64,000 nucleotides of DNA from Azolla caroliniana (GCA_043228905.1 JBHGNT010000018.1:13888001-13952000); one strand, 5' to 3'. Positions 1-11,453 are shown, counted from the stretch's first letter. Notes: a model not told the origin generated them from the sequence alone. Program-made: numbers and translations.

Positions 1-290
1 ACACAGAACGACGAAGAAGAAGCAGAGGAGAACAAAAAGAAACCCTAAAACCAGATAAAAGAAAGAGGAAGAGAGAACGTTTCTTCCTCTAACGGTATAC
101 CCTACTACCAAAAATGGGCAACCCCTTCACCAAGGGCGCTCCCTTCCTTTTATAGAACAAGGAGAGGGATCTGTAGCATCGTGGGATAAATCCCTTATTA
201 CATGGGATTCTTGTCCCGACTTGATTACTCTTCGGCGCCATAAAGGCGCCCTCGTTATTCACACTAAATGTACAAGGGTGAGCGCACATG
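1..290. other. Unassigned edge sequence, possibly an LTR fragment
   Basis: No coding similarity is visible. Read on the minus strand there is a TATA-like CTATAAAAGG near 150-160, the kind of promoter seen in the LTRs elsewhere in this window. The recognisable integrase reading of gypsy A1 stops near 290, so this stretch is probably another element abutting or interrupting A1. It matches neither the A1 nor the A2 LTR by eye. The window edge prevents a better call. Confidence 0.3.
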
Positions 291-1477
291 TTGCACCCCG
301 TCGATGTAGCCAATATTTGCCGGTTTCCGCCTTTGGCCGAAATTCTTCACAACACCGTGCCCTCTCTTGATCTTCTTGTTCACTTCCGGATTGTATGTCA
401 TTGTGAGGGAGAGCTTGGCCCCTAACTGGTCGAACAACTCCTTTTCTTCCCGCACATCTAGCTCTCCATGGTCAGCCACGATCTTGCCTACGCATCCGTA
501 CCGGCATATCACATCCTCGATCAAGAACCTGTAAACCACAACAGTCATCTTGTTCGTTAAGGCCAATCCCTCCACCTAGTTTGTCCGGTCTTCTCGTGCA
601 AGCACTAGGTACCGCATTTGGCCTACCCCGATCGACATTGTTACTAAATCGACCATCAACTTGAAGTGAATGGTTGGTGGGTAGGTCGAGTGCATCTCGT
701 CGTGGTGCCGGATTCTGGAATGCATCTTACAACTCTCGCATGTCGTCACGAAATGGTGCACGTCACGATACATCCCCGGCCACCAGTACTTCTCCTTCAG
801 CTTCTCGAACATGGCCCATGTGCCCCGGTGTCTGGACCAGGGGCTTTTGTGAAATTCCGACATGAGCACGAACTGATCCTCTTCCTTCGTCACCACCCAG
901 AGCGGCATGTTGGACCACTTCTTTGGATGTTGCCAGATCTTCCTGTCTCGTAGGAAGAACCGGTAAGCCTTCTTTCGGATTTGACCCACTTCCTCTTTCG
1001 TCCATGTCCAGATATGGTGTTGTCTTTTTTGGATATGTGCCATATCTCCGGATTCAGGAACTTGATGTACGTGATCCACATGAGCATCGCCAGGTCCGGA
1101 GTCACGCATCTGGAAACCATACCGAGAATCAATAGGTAGTTCATCTCTATGATTACCTCTATCCCGATCAAATAATCTTTGTCGGCCTTGACCATTGAAA
1201 CGATACCCCACAATTCTCATTTTACTTGGGCGTATCCTCGCTGTTGCTCACTTAACACCTTCAAACCGAACTGGATGGGGTACCGCGCGCTAGCTTCGTC
1301 CTCTTGGTTGACCACCCACCCGATTCCGGTTGGACTTGTATCCACCGTCACGTAAACTGGGGTGTCCGCCTTGTACGTTGCTTTACGGAGAGCTGGGGCC
1401 GCCGTCAGCATCTCCTTTAGTCTCCGGACCGCCTCCGTGTGCTCTTCACCCCATTCAAATTTCTGCCCTTTCAACAC
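291..1477 (-). pseudogene. A1 pol: RNase H and integrase remnant
   Basis: The minus strand reads RNase H first (about 1477-1217, with KFEWGEEHTEA and VYVTVDTSPTGIGWV), then integrase (about 1213-291). The integrase has an HHCC-type zinc region with CESCKMH, a first catalytic Asp in FKLMVDLVTM and a second in ADHGEL. Where the third acidic residue (Glu) is expected the reading gives KKIKRGHG, so the catalytic Glu appears to be Lys. The three domains sit in different frames and the integrase C-terminus is absent. This would have made cDNA and integrated it, and is now non-functional. Confidence 0.8.
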
Positions 1478-1546
1478 GTAGAGTGGCTCGTCAATATGCG
1501 CGTAGTGTGGGATCTATATGTGGTAGATGGCGCATGCTCCCAGGAA

Positions 1547-2740
1547 TCATCGGACTTCCACGACTGACCCACACTCCTCCTTCATCATTGAGATGGCCTC
1601 TACCTTTGCTAGAGATAGTTTTCGGTCGTACGACCCGCATAGGTGACTGACCACCAGGATTTCCGATCCTCCGAAAGTTGACTTCTCCCTAGAGAAGGTA
1701 AGCCAAGCATCCTCAAGCCTCTGTGGTATCTTCTCACAGTAGGAGATGTGGTCCGTGACAAACCTCCGACACCCGTCCGCTCCGATCGACTTGTCCTTTG
1801 AGTTCTCTGGACATCCCTTGATCGGGGTGTCATCCAAAACCGACATGGTGAGGTCTGGGATGCAGTCCTTGAATACTTTGTTCATCGTGTTCACCATGTG
1901 TGCTACCAAATTGGTCCCTCCTTGTGGTAGAGTACACATCCGAACCAGGTTGAGTGGTGTTTGCATCGTCGTGATATCGTTGCTCTCCACGGCTAGTTGG
2001 AACTGGTCGTACCCGGAGTATAGGTTCCCGACTGAGTAGATTGACCTTCCAGCAAAGGCCTCCATGAACTCATCAATGGTTGGTCCAACTCCTACATTCC
2101 GAATTGTCACCAAGCGCAATGTGTTGTTCTTCTTCGGCACCATAAACCACCGATTCAAATAAGGAGCACTCGACGGTGCGAAAATCCCCATCTCCACCTT
2201 CTACTTGAGTAACTCCATCAACTTCGGAATGTGAGCCCTCGGTATAGGAATCGGTTTGAGACTCCACGGCACGTGTAGTACCATGAAGATCACCATTGGT
2301 TCTACGATTGTCAGGTTGACGCACCCGATCTCCCCCGGCGAGAATGTGAAGGCTTTCCCGTGTCGTCCGAGCATCCTCTGAAACTGGTCCTCCTCTGCCG
2401 GTGGTAGGAAGCCAACCCCACCTATCTTGAGCTTCCGCAACGTCTCCTCGGCGAACCGGTGTCCTATGCCGGTCGGATCTCGCAAACTCGGGTTGGTCGC
2501 GACCCTCTCATCCTCTACCAACTGTCCTTCGGCAAGGGAGCCGCAATTGGCCCCACCTTCCGGTCCACAATCTTGTACTTAGTGTCCACTTGGGCGGTCC
2601 GATCTGACCCGACCATCCTCCCAAAGTCTGTTATGACCTCGTACATATTGACCAACCGACCAGAATAATCTGGTTTTCACGTAGATCCTCTTCGACTACC
2701 CTCTTGATCTCCCCGAGGGTGTCATTGAATGAGACCGCCT
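1547..2740 (-). pseudogene. A1 pol: reverse transcriptase remnant
   Basis: About 216 codons (2197-1547) cover the RT palm and fingers. They include WFMVPKKNNTLRLVT, SGYDQFQLAVES, a CTLPQGGTN block and the catalytic Asp pair in VLDDTPIKGC. The upstream protease-RT spacer continues at 2521-2201 in another frame. The LPQG and LDD.P.KG wording is of a type I know best from fungal and non-seed-plant gypsy elements rather than from the common flowering-plant clades, which read MPFGL and FIDD. The coding run is cut at 2740 by the K LTR and resumes at 17374. Confidence 0.8.
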
Positions 2741-3179
2741 TGTTGCCTCTTAGGAACACGGTCCGTGGTCAGTCCTTCGACCTAGACCCCAAGGTGAATG
2801 TGGAACAACGAACAGAGCTTAGGCGTACTGCATAAGGAGAGAACCTCTGTGATTCCTCCGTGTGTTCGGGGAGACGGCTACAACCGACTCCTTATCACAG
2901 GTTGCACTTACGTACTATTACGCTTACGTATCTGAGACACATACACTGAATTAGTCGCAGCTATACACAGAAACTCAGAGAAGATAGTATTTTATTATCA
3001 GGCGTTCTTTTACATTTCCCAAAAATTACACGCACCTCCTTAAGAGGTTTTCTGCCCTTTATATATGCAGGGTCTAATTAGCTGTTCACGCTTCCCGCGT
3101 GAACTGTTACATACGCTACGCTTATATAGTTTCTTATTCCTACGCTTTTGGCCGTCGATTACTATTCCGGCGGACAACA
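2741..3179 (-). repeat. 3' LTR of gypsy K
   Basis: 439 bp with TG...CA ends. It differs from the partner LTR at 16930-17368 at 17 positions. The target duplication CGCCT precedes it at 2736-2740. On the minus strand TATATAAAGG (plus 3055-3064) is the likely promoter TATA box. Confidence 0.93.
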
Positions 3180-3442
3180 CCTGGCACGCCTGTGGGACAG
3201 TGCCTTTGCACGTCGGACCCATCCCGTTAATCTTCTTCCAAAATGGCCCGGATGTTCGGCTCTATTGTAGTGTCCTCGTCCGGAGTTGATATAGGGCCCG
3301 TAGGTGCATTGTGGTGTGGCTCCTTTGCTTGGTCGGCTTGGTTTCTCCCGGAGTCGCCTTTGCCGTGTGCGGGTGGTCCGGGTACGGTGGGCTCTTCTTG
3401 AGTTAGTGGGCTGGGCTCCGCCGGTAGCGTGCTTGCAGTCGG
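3180..3442 (-). other. 3' untranslated region of gypsy K
   Basis: This is the stretch between the stop of the extra ORF and the 3' LTR. The expected polypurine tract against the LTR is not visible. Instead TGGCACGCCTG, similar to the element's own primer-binding site, lies just inside the LTR on the plus strand. Confidence 0.5.
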
Positions 3443-5302
3443 CTACAGCTCAGCTTCTATTGTTACGTCCTCCGCGGTGTTGGCCGTTTTTGTGTGTCCC
3501 TGGGCGTGGGGCGAGGATTCCGCCTGGTCCGCACTATTTTCCGCGTTTTTTGAAGATGGTGTGGGCTGGACCTCTTGTTGGTTAATGGTTTCACTGTCTA
3601 GTCCTGTGGGGAACTCCGCTCGTTCGTCCCCGTTATTCTCCCCCGTTGTCCTCCCTGGTGATCGGGCCTGAGGTTCCTCTTCTTCAGTTGTGACCGGAAT
3701 TGGTGTCCCGTTGGGTTCCTCGTTCGTGTGTGTGTTGCCGGTTTGTGTGATCTGGTGAAATAGCTCCTCCTGACTTTCACCAAAATCATCTAGGAGTTGT
3801 GCGAGTTCTTCGGAGTGTTGGTCCGCTAACGCGCGATAGTCTTGCGTTAGGTCCTCCCGTACGGTCGCAATGCTCTCCTCGTTTAGCTTATAAAACCCTC
3901 GACCGTCTTTCCGCCGGTTCTCCCAGTCCGCACGATACGCGTGCAATTCCGCTGCTTGGGTTGCCCACGCCATCCATCCTTTGTCCAATGCCGTTTTCAA
4001 TGGCGCTGTGAACCTTTTTCGGTTGGTCTGGAGAAGGATGCGCACGTTATCCGTGATAGCCTGGCAGCGGTTGCGTGCGTCTTCCATTGACTTCTGGAGA
4101 TTCGCGATTTCCTGCTGTTTAACGGCTGCCGCTTCCTCGTACGTGGCTTTCAGGCCCGCCCACAATTGGGATTCCTTTTCATGATGTTCTTCTAATTTCC
4201 CCATTTCATTGTTTAGGCGGATTTCGAGTTGATGCCTTCTTTCTTGTTCGACTACCAACTGCTCATCGAACCATACCTTCTTTTTTTCTAATAAGGCCCG
4301 AAGTCCCACTATTGCCGCCTCTAATTTCTTCGCGTCCTCTCGTAATTGGGCGTTGTCGTCTTTTGTCTGGATGTGCTGGGCTACCTCCGTAGCTAGTTTC
4401 TCTTCAAGCGTTTTTACGGCCTTTCGTCTGTTAGCCCGTATCTCCTTTTCTCTGTCGGAGGATTGGCGTAGTTCTGCTCGAAGACGGTCAATTTCGGATT
4501 CCGCTAGCTGCACGACCCTTTTTGCTTTTGAGGCAATGGCGGTCTGAGCCTCGATTTCTTCTTTGAGAGCGTTGATAACATGGTTCGGTGGCAGGGTTTC
4601 GTGTTGCGCAGTAGTCGTGTGAGCTTCCAACTCCGCGATGCGTGCGTTGGCCTTTTGTAGTTCGGCTTCCGTCAGTTTCACCTTCTTCCAGACATTCTTA
4701 TTTTTTATGGCCATCTCCTTGGCGCCCGTGCTGACCTTTGCTAGTTCCCGATGGACTTCGACTAGGGCCGTGTTTAAGGGTGGTATCTCCATCCCTACTC
4801 GTCGTACCCCGACGTTCCTCTGTCTACTGACCTTGGCTAGCTGGTCCTCATCATCGCTCTCCGTTGTTTGCGTTAGGGCGCGCTCTATCATCTGACGTTC
4901 TTCATGCTCCTCAGCCATTCGTTGGGCGGCTTTGACCTGTTGTGTTGCTAGGAACTCCATGAGCTTGAAAGAGGTACCGAACTGTAAGAGGGCGCTGAAT
5001 TCGTGGGCCATATCCGGAATATCCGGATATGCCAAAACCTCGCTTTCCGCCGTCAATACAGCTTTCCCTCGTTGGGGCTGAGTCGTAATAATCGGCCGCA
5101 GCTCCCGGATTATTTCGAAGGTGGTATTCGACTCTGCTGTTGCGGGGCCTTCGCTTGCGGTCGGTGCCTCCGGATCTGTGGGGGCGTTTTTTACCAACCC
5201 CCGCCCATCTCTTCTGTCCAATTTGCGCCGTTTTGGTCTAGGGCTTTCCCGCCGTGCTTCGGTGTCTAGTTCTGGGGTTGCTTCCATGGGGTGTCTCGGC
5301 TG
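3443..5302 (-). CDS. Gypsy K extra 3' ORF, coiled-coil half (about 614 codons)
   Basis: A long uninterrupted reading frame lies between pol and the 3' LTR. An ATG sits at 5287, but the frame is open up to the copia junction (5302) and continues in frame into the Pro-rich part at 10484 once the insertion is ignored, so 5287 is probably not the original start. Near the N-terminus is a basic cluster, RPKRRKLDRRDGR, that looks like a nuclear localisation signal. Residues of about 190-470 are Glu/Lys/Ala/Leu-rich with heptad character, strongly suggesting a long coiled coil. The tail is acidic and Ser/Thr/Pro-rich. I see no signal peptide or membrane segment, so it does not look like an envelope protein despite its env-like position. 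Function is unknown. Confidence 0.65.
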   Translation of the reverse strand, partial: QPRHPMEATPELDTEARRESPRPKRRKLDRRDGRGLVKNAPTDPEAPTASEGPATAESNTTFEIIRELRPIITTQPQRGKAVLTAESEVLAYPDIPDMAHEFSALLQFGTSFKLMEFLATQQVKAAQRMAEEHEERQMIERALTQTTESDDEDQLAKVSRQRNVGVRRVGMEIPPLNTALVEVHRELAKVSTGAKEMAIKNKNVWKKVKLTEAELQKANARIAELEAHTTTAQHETLPPNHVINALKEEIEAQTAIASKAKRVVQLAESEIDRLRAELRQSSDREKEIRANRRKAVKTLEEKLATEVAQHIQTKDDNAQLREDAKKLEAAIVGLRALLEKKKVWFDEQLVVEQERRHQLEIRLNNEMGKLEEHHEKESQLWAGLKATYEEAAAVKQQEIANLQKSMEDARNRCQAITDNVRILLQTNRKRFTAPLKTALDKGWMAWATQAAELHAYRADWENRRKDGRGFYKLNEESIATVREDLTQDYRALADQHSEELAQLLDDFGESQEELFHQITQTGNTHTNEEPNGTPIPVTTEEEEPQARSPGRTTGENNGDERAEFPTGLDSETINQQEVQPTPSSKNAENSADQAESSPHAQGHTKTANTAEDVTIEAEL

Positions 5303-5589
5303 TGTTACACTTGCGTGTTCCTCTAGTAGCTTTGATGTGAACCATTTTCCCTATACATGGGCACTTTTTACTCTAGTGCTGGCTAGAGGTTTTTTCCCCA
5401 TGTTACCACATACATGAGTCACTCATATGTGGTGGTACTTAGCACTTAGGGATATATATTTCAGCTCCTATATTTTTTTTTAAGAAACATTCATCAATAG
5501 AGAGCTATTCCAGCCATTGCCTTCCTTGTGAGAGTGCTTCTTTCTTTGAGCTTCTTGTGTGTTTCCCACTCTTCCTTACATACCCAACA
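5303..5589 (+). repeat. 5' LTR of copia L
   Basis: 287 bp, TG...CA. The GGCTG target duplication is immediately upstream. Confidence 0.95.
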
Positions 5590-5590
5590 G

Positions 5591-5602
5591 TGGTATCAGA
5601 GC
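5591..5602 (+). promoter_or_regulatory. Primer-binding site of copia L (initiator tRNA-Met type)
   Basis: TGGTATCAGAGC lies one base after the LTR. This is the classic plant copia site complementary to the initiator methionine tRNA 3' end. Confidence 0.92.
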
Positions 5603-5875
5603 CAAGTTCTTCATCCTCTCCATCTTCGGTTGTCCGCATCGCGGTGTCGCGGCGCGCGCGCACTTTTCATTGTGCAAATCAACTTCCGAATATAGAGAAG
5701 TGTATTTCAGCACTTGGAGCGCATTTTCAGCAGGTGCCCTGCTGTTTTACCCCCATTTCGAAGCCGTTCGTGTAGTCGAAATCGTCATCCGAGTGATAGT
5801 TTGTGAGCTGCATTTTCAGCACTCATTTCCGATTTGTTGAGGTAATATTTTACCACTTTCTTGTTCTTTGGTAAA

Positions 5876-8800
5876 ATGGCAAACAATGGTGATTTGTTTG
5901 GCATGCTTCAAGCTGAAGATAAGCTTGATGGGACAAACTATCCAATGTGGTCCTACATGATGAAACACGTTCTTGTTGCCAAACAACTATGGAACATAGT
6001 GGTAGATGTAGATCGACGCCCCGCCGGTCCTACTACTTCACAGTCTACTATCACAGATACAGGTTCATCTTCGAGCACAGTGACTTCATCTACTCCACCA
6101 ACACAAGAGCAACTTAGATGGGATGGAAAAGATGCTCAAGCTCATGCATTGATTGCACTTTCTGTGAAGCGTCATATAGTTCCACATATTCGGTCATGCT
6201 CTACGTCCAAACAAGCATGGGACACTCTTGCTTCGTTGTATGCCGCGTAACGAAGCACGTGTTGCATATTTGAGAAAGCAACTTGAGGATGTATATATGG
6301 CTGAAAATGAGTCGGTAGATGTGTATGTGACACGCATTAAAGATTTGAAAGAGCAATTGGCAAACATTGATGAGATCATTTCGAATACATCACTTGTCTC
6401 TACGTTGTTGAAAGGATTACCCGAATCTTTTCAAAGCTTTGCTACTACTATTCGTTTGGTTGCAAAAGGGAATACGGATATGTACGCATTTGATGAGGTT
6501 GTGTCTCTTCTTTTGCAAGAAGAACAATCTAGAGTGAATAGAAGTGGTTTGATAGAGGGAACACAAGCACTTGCTATCTCACAAAAAGGAAAAGGCAAGC
6601 ATGGTTCAGCTTTTGGTTCTTCAAAACCAAAGCCTCAACCTCCCTCTTTCACTTATTCCTCTAATGATGGTGGTTTGCAAAAGAAGAAAAGATGCAAATA
6701 TTGTCGAAAGGTTGGCCATACGATTGAAGAATGTAGAAAGCGTGTTAAGCGCAATGAGAAGAAGAAGGAATCCGGCATGACCATTTCTGAAAATGTTTCA
6801 AGTGCAAAGAGTGATGAGGCCAACATGGCTCAAGATTGTTGGGCATGTGTTGTTACATATCATTATGATGCATCATTGCACTCTAAATGTATGGTTGTAA
6901 GTGAGATTGATTCGGATTGGTTCTTTGATAGTGGTGCTTCAAAGCACATTACTTCATGCAAAAGTTTTTTTGCATCCTTGAAAGATGCACCCAAAGGTGG
7001 ACATGTGGTGTGTGCAAACAATGCCTCTTATCCTATCATTGGAGTAGGAGAAATTGAGCTTTCGGCTGCAAATGGAGGTGTTGTCATCTTAAAGAATGTA
7101 TTGTATGTGCCCGGTATCAAGAAGAACTTAATTTCGGTTCCTTTGATTGCCAAAGCCGGACTTCATGTACATTTTGTTGATGATAAGTGCATGGTTCACG
7201 ATTATAGCAATGGTGATGTTATCGTGATGTCCGGTACATTATGCAATGGCTTGTACCGTTTAGATACATACAAGAGGGCTTCTCTAAATGCCTTGGCTGT
7301 ACATACTTCTTCCATGGCTGAAATGGAGCTTTGGCATGCTCGTTTTGGTCACTTGAACTTCAATAGTTTGCTTCACTTGCAAAAGAAGGATATGGTTATT
7401 GGGTTGCCTACACTTGAGTCCATTGAAAAACATGCATGTGAAGGTTGCATTCTTGGAAAAATGCATCGTGCTTCTTTTCCAAAAGATAGTCATACACACA
7501 CTACAAGAAAATTACAACTTGTTCATAGTGATGTGTGTGGTCCTGTAAAGACTCCATCTTTTGGAAAGCATGTATATTTTGTTACCTTCATTGATGATGC
7601 TACTCGTCATACATGGGTGTATCCTATGAAAGCAAAGAATGAAGTCTTTTCTTGCTTCAAATCATTTTTAGCTATGGCTGAAATTTTTTCCGCAAATAAG
7701 CTCTTGACTCTACGCACGGATCGTGGTGGCGAATATATGTCACATGAGTTTAATGCTTTTCTTTGTGAAAGAGGTATTTTACATCAATGTACGGTGCCAT
7801 ATACACCTCAACAAAATGGTGTTGCAGAACGCAAAAATAGAACACTCTTAGAGATGGCACGATGTATGGTTAAAGGAAAGCATCTTCCTAACAAGTTTTG
7901 GATGGAAGCGGTTATGTGTGCAAATTATGTGTTGAATCGTTGCCCTACAAAAGCGTTGAGAGTCATTACGCCATATGAGGCTTGGAATGGACATAAACCT
8001 ATGGTTAGTCATATGCGTGTGTTCGGTTGTTTGGCATATGCTCTTGTGCCATCACAACAGCGTCACAAACTTGATGACAAGGCAAAGAAATGCATATTTG
8101 TTGGTTATAGTGCGGAAAGTAAGGGATATCGTTTGTATCATCCATTGACGGACACAATTATTGTGAGTCGAGATGTGGTATTTGCTGAAAATTCAGCTTT
8201 CCCTTTTCTTGAATGCAAAAAACAACCAACAGTTAGCTCACAAGATGTGTTTAATACACTCATGCCTTTGTTCCAAAGTGCTGCGCTTGACCATGGACAT
8301 GTAGACCAGCCAAGTGAGTCTCAAAGGGATAAAAATTTCCAGCAAATAAGTGTTGAAAATGCACGAAATGTCCAACCAAATGTGGCTGAAAATGAGCATG
8401 AAATTCAGCCCACGCATGATGTACATATTGAAGATGTATTACATAATGAACGTATGGCTATCGAGAGGTCACAAACTATGCCGAGGTGGCTGAAACAAAC
8501 TTTGCAAGATAGCAAATTGAGTGCACCTTTACTTGGTAAAACAAGATCAAGCTCTCGCCATGCATCAGGTAATTTTGTGGATTATTCTATTGTTGCAATA
8601 GCATGTAATGAGGAGCCACTTACTTTTGAAGATGCATGTGATGATCCACATTGGATGAGTGCTATGCAATCAGAAATGGATTCCATTCATAAAAATGGTA
8701 CTTGGGAGTTATGTGAATTGCCAAAAGGAAAGAATGTAATTGGTACTAGGTGGGTTTACAAGATTAAACGAAAGCCCGATGGTAGTATTGATCGCTACAA

Positions 8801-10145
8801 AGCTAGATTGGTTGCCAAAGGATATGCCCAACAATATGGCATTGATTATGAGGAAACTTTTGCACCTACTTCACGCATGACTACCATTCGTACCGTGGTT
8901 GCATTGGCTGCCCAAAGAGGTTGGAAAATGCATCAATTGGACATAAAAACAGCCTTTTTAAATGGTGATTTGCAAGAAGAGGTTTATGTGAAGCAACCTC
9001 CTGGATTTGCTACGAAAGAGAAAGAGCATATGGTTTGTCGCTTGCATAAGGCCTTGTATGGTCTCAAGCAAGCTCCGCGTGCATGGTATGAAAAAATCCA
9101 TAAGCACTTGATTTCTCTTGGCTTCACATGTAGTCCGATTGAAAGCACACTTTATGTACGCAAAGATGGGGCTGATCTTCTAGTGCTCGTTCTTTATGTT
9201 GATGACATACTCTTGACTGGGTCATGTGATGCAAAACTCGATTTTCTTATGGCTGATTTGCAGCATACTTTTGAAGTCACTTATCTTGGTCTTTTGAGCT
9301 ACTATCTTGGCATCCAGTTTGTATCCGTTGAGGGGGGAATGTTTATGCATCAAGGAAAGTATGTTGAAAAACTACTTCAGCGTTTTGACTTTGAGGATTG
9401 CAAGCCGGTTTATACACCTGTGGAGACAGGATTTAGGTTCTCTGTTGAGGATTCTAGTGATGCGTTTGATACTTCTCTTTATCAACAAGCTGTGGGATGT
9501 CTTATATATGCATGCAATACAAGGCCGGATATACAGTATGCAGTCTCCCAATTGAGTCGATTCATGCATAGCCCTGGCACTAAGCATTGGCAAGCAGTGA
9601 AACGTGTGTTCAGATATCTTAGAGGCACTTTGAGCTTGGGTCTCTTTTATGGCAGAGATACTCAGCCATGCTTGCATGCTTTTACAGATAGTGATTGGGC
9701 TGGTTGTTATGATACTCGCGTGTCCACTAGTGGTAATTGCTTTTTCTTTGGAAACTCATGTATATCTTGGTTGAGTAAAAAGCAACCTACAGTGGCGACA
9801 TCAAGTTGTGAAGCTGAGTACAGGGCAGTTTTCACAGCTACAGTGGAGTGTATATGGCTAAGACGCCTTTTGATGGATCTTTGCATGGAGATTGAAGTTG
9901 CTACACGTATTCTCACAGATAGTCAGAGTGCATTGGCTGTTGCACGAAATCCTGTATTTCATGCACGGACCAAACACATTGAGGTGCATTATCACTATGT
10001 GAGAGAGCGCTTTCATGCAGGAGATATTGATTTGGTATATGTGCCTACACAAGATAACGTGGCAGACATATTCACCAAAGCTCTTCCACGAGAAAAGTTT
10101 GAAGCTTTTCGCAAAGCTTTAGGCTTATTGCCTTGTGGGGGCTGA
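5876..10145 (+). pseudogene. Copia L gag-pol polyprotein, one frameshift
   Basis: The likely start is the ATG at 5876 (MANNGDLFGML). The gag frame runs to a TAA at about 6248-6250 and the rest continues in the +1 frame from about 6228, so a net one-base shift near 6230-6250 splits an otherwise complete polyprotein of about 1,420 codons. Visible domains are a CCHC knuckle CKYCRKVGHTIEEC (about 6692), protease WFFDSGASKH (about 6921), integrase zinc region LWHARFGH (about 7330), catalytic DDATRHTW, RTDRGGEY and NGVAERKNR (7590-7835), RT KTAFLNGDLQEEVYV (about 8950) with YVDDILLTG (about 9198), and RNase H DSDWAG, SSCEAEYRAV and DSQSALA (9688-9930). Gene order PR-INT-RT-RH is diagnostic of copia. 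It could still supply enzymes if the shift is recoded, but I see no obvious slippery site. Confidence 0.9.
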
Positions 10146-10191
10146 TCTGTCACTCCTTGTACATGTTCACATCATTCGCTCCAGGGGGGTT

Positions 10192-10478
10192 TGTTACACT
10201 TGCGTGTTCCTCTAGTAGCTTTGATGTGAACCATTTTCCCTATACATGGGCACTTTTTACTCTAGTGCTGGCTAGAGGTTTTTTCCCCATGTTACCACAT
10301 ACATGAGTCACTCATATGTGGTGGTACTTAGTACTTAGGGATATATATTTCAGCTCCTATTTTTTTTTTTAAGAAACATTCATCAATAGAGAGCTATTCC
10401 AGCCATTGCCTTCCTTGTGTGAGTGCTTCTTTCTTTGAGCTTCTTGTGTGTTTCCCACTCTTCCTTACATACCCAACA
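10192..10478 (+). repeat. 3' LTR of copia L
   Basis: 287 bp with three substitutions relative to the 5' LTR. GGCTG follows directly. Confidence 0.95.
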
Positions 10479-10483
10479 GGCTG

Positions 10484-11351
10484 TTCCTCCTGCGTCGCCC
10501 GTGTGTCCGGTTGGTCGGTAGGAGGTGTTGTCCTTGGGCCTGGTTGGGTCGGTTGGGGTTCCTCCTCCCACTCTGGGGCTGCTAACTCCGCTAACCTGCG
10601 TTTCGCGGAGCGGGGCGGGGCCGTGGGTTCGCTGGGCTGTGGTGCTGGCAGGCCTCGGGGTGGAAACAGTACCGTAAGGTATTGTTGGATGATTGGCCTG
10701 AGCTTTTTGCCTGCTTGGTACGCATGCAAGCCTTCCCTTAACGTCGGCCCTGTGATGAGCCCCAGTCGACTGTACGCCCTTCAAAGGTGTCGATAATGAT
10801 GCCCGCCTTCTGTTTAGGCATCCGTAAGCGTTGACATGAACGCAACTGACTTCCAATAGGAACTTGGCAACTTCACGGAAGAAGGGATCCGGAATCTGTT
10901 TTGTTCTATAGGCCTTGGCGGAGGATGAATATGGGCCAAAATACCGCTGCAACGCCTCTGTAGGAGGTATTTCGAAATGTCTTTCGCCTAGTAAGGATAG
11001 GTCTAACTTCTTTCGAATGGAAGAGTTGGTGACCGTGTCGATGTTAAGCCGCCTGGCGATGTCCATGGCGTCCGGGTGCGGAGGTGCTTCTGCGACCTGA
11101 ATGTAACCATCCAGGCGCTTCTCCACGAGCCATCGGCGTAGGGCAGTAGAGATGAAGATCGACATTGCCAGAGTAGGTTCGTGGAGAGGAGATGGGTAGT
11201 AGTGGTGAGTTGGAGCTCTGAGATATGATGGGGAAGAAGGTGAGGAGGAGCGATGGGAGCGCTGATAGCTAGACAATGTGTTTTTGCTTTGTGCAGAAAA
11301 TCTTCTGTTTCCTTCTTTTTGTGGCTTAGGGGTCATTGGGCGGTGAGCCAT
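10484..11351 (-). pseudogene. Gypsy K extra 3' ORF, N-terminal half, cut by copia L
   Basis: The ORF opens at an ATG at 11351, about 200 bp downstream of pol on the same strand. It starts with a Ser/Pro-rich basic stretch and continues with a folded-looking segment (STALRRWLVEKRLDGYIQV, then FREVAKFLLEVSCVHVN), about residues 60-180. Near 10757-10760 a run of four G on the minus strand appears to hold one extra base. Past it, the frame that matches the downstream half reads GLITGPTLREGLHAYQAGKK and then a Pro-rich linker. Copia L interrupts it at the GGCTG duplication. The WG and TLRE wording faintly recalls plant transposon-associated domains of the Transposase_32 or plant-mobile-domain type, but I cannot assign it. 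Confidence 0.6.
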
Positions 11352-11415
11352 CGTGGTGCCGCGTGTTCTTGAACTCGGAGTTTGTGCATGCCTTTAGTTG
11401 TTTTAATAGTCGTTA

Positions 11416-11453
11416 TCTTCTCTCTCTTTTTTTTTTTTTTTTTTTTTTTTCTC
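11416..11453 (-). promoter_or_regulatory. Internal polypurine tract of gypsy K
   Basis: A 38-base all-pyrimidine run on the plus strand (24 T flanked by CT and CTC) is an uninterrupted purine tract on the coding strand. It lies between the end of pol and the start of the extra ORF. It could prime plus-strand synthesis, be a relic poly(A) tail, or be a simple repeat. Confidence 0.4.

Larger units (their letters stand above)
5303..10478 (+). mobile_element. Ty1/copia element L, nearly intact
   Basis: A 5176-bp element has 287-bp LTRs (5303-5589 and 10192-10478, TGTTACAC...CCCAACA) and a perfect GGCTG duplication (5298-5302 and 10479-10483). It has a standard primer-binding site and a G-rich polypurine tract (AGGGGGG at about 10183-10189). 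The LTRs differ at three positions by eye, so this is a fairly young insertion. It sits inside the extra ORF of gypsy K in the opposite orientation. One frameshift in gag is the only obvious lesion. Confidence 0.95.

Noticed and set aside
1-290. 3' LTR of gypsy A1
   Set aside because: By eye it does not match the A1 or A2 LTR beyond a generic TATA box, and the integrase reading ends before its natural C-terminus.
3443-5302. Extra ORF of gypsy K as an envelope gene
   Set aside because: It is in the env position, but there is no signal peptide, transmembrane segment or cleavage-site pattern. It is a soluble-looking coiled coil with a nuclear signal.
7284-9916. Several 60-100 codon antisense frames within copia L
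   Set aside because: They are shadows of the copia polyprotein on the opposite strand, without any domain resemblance.
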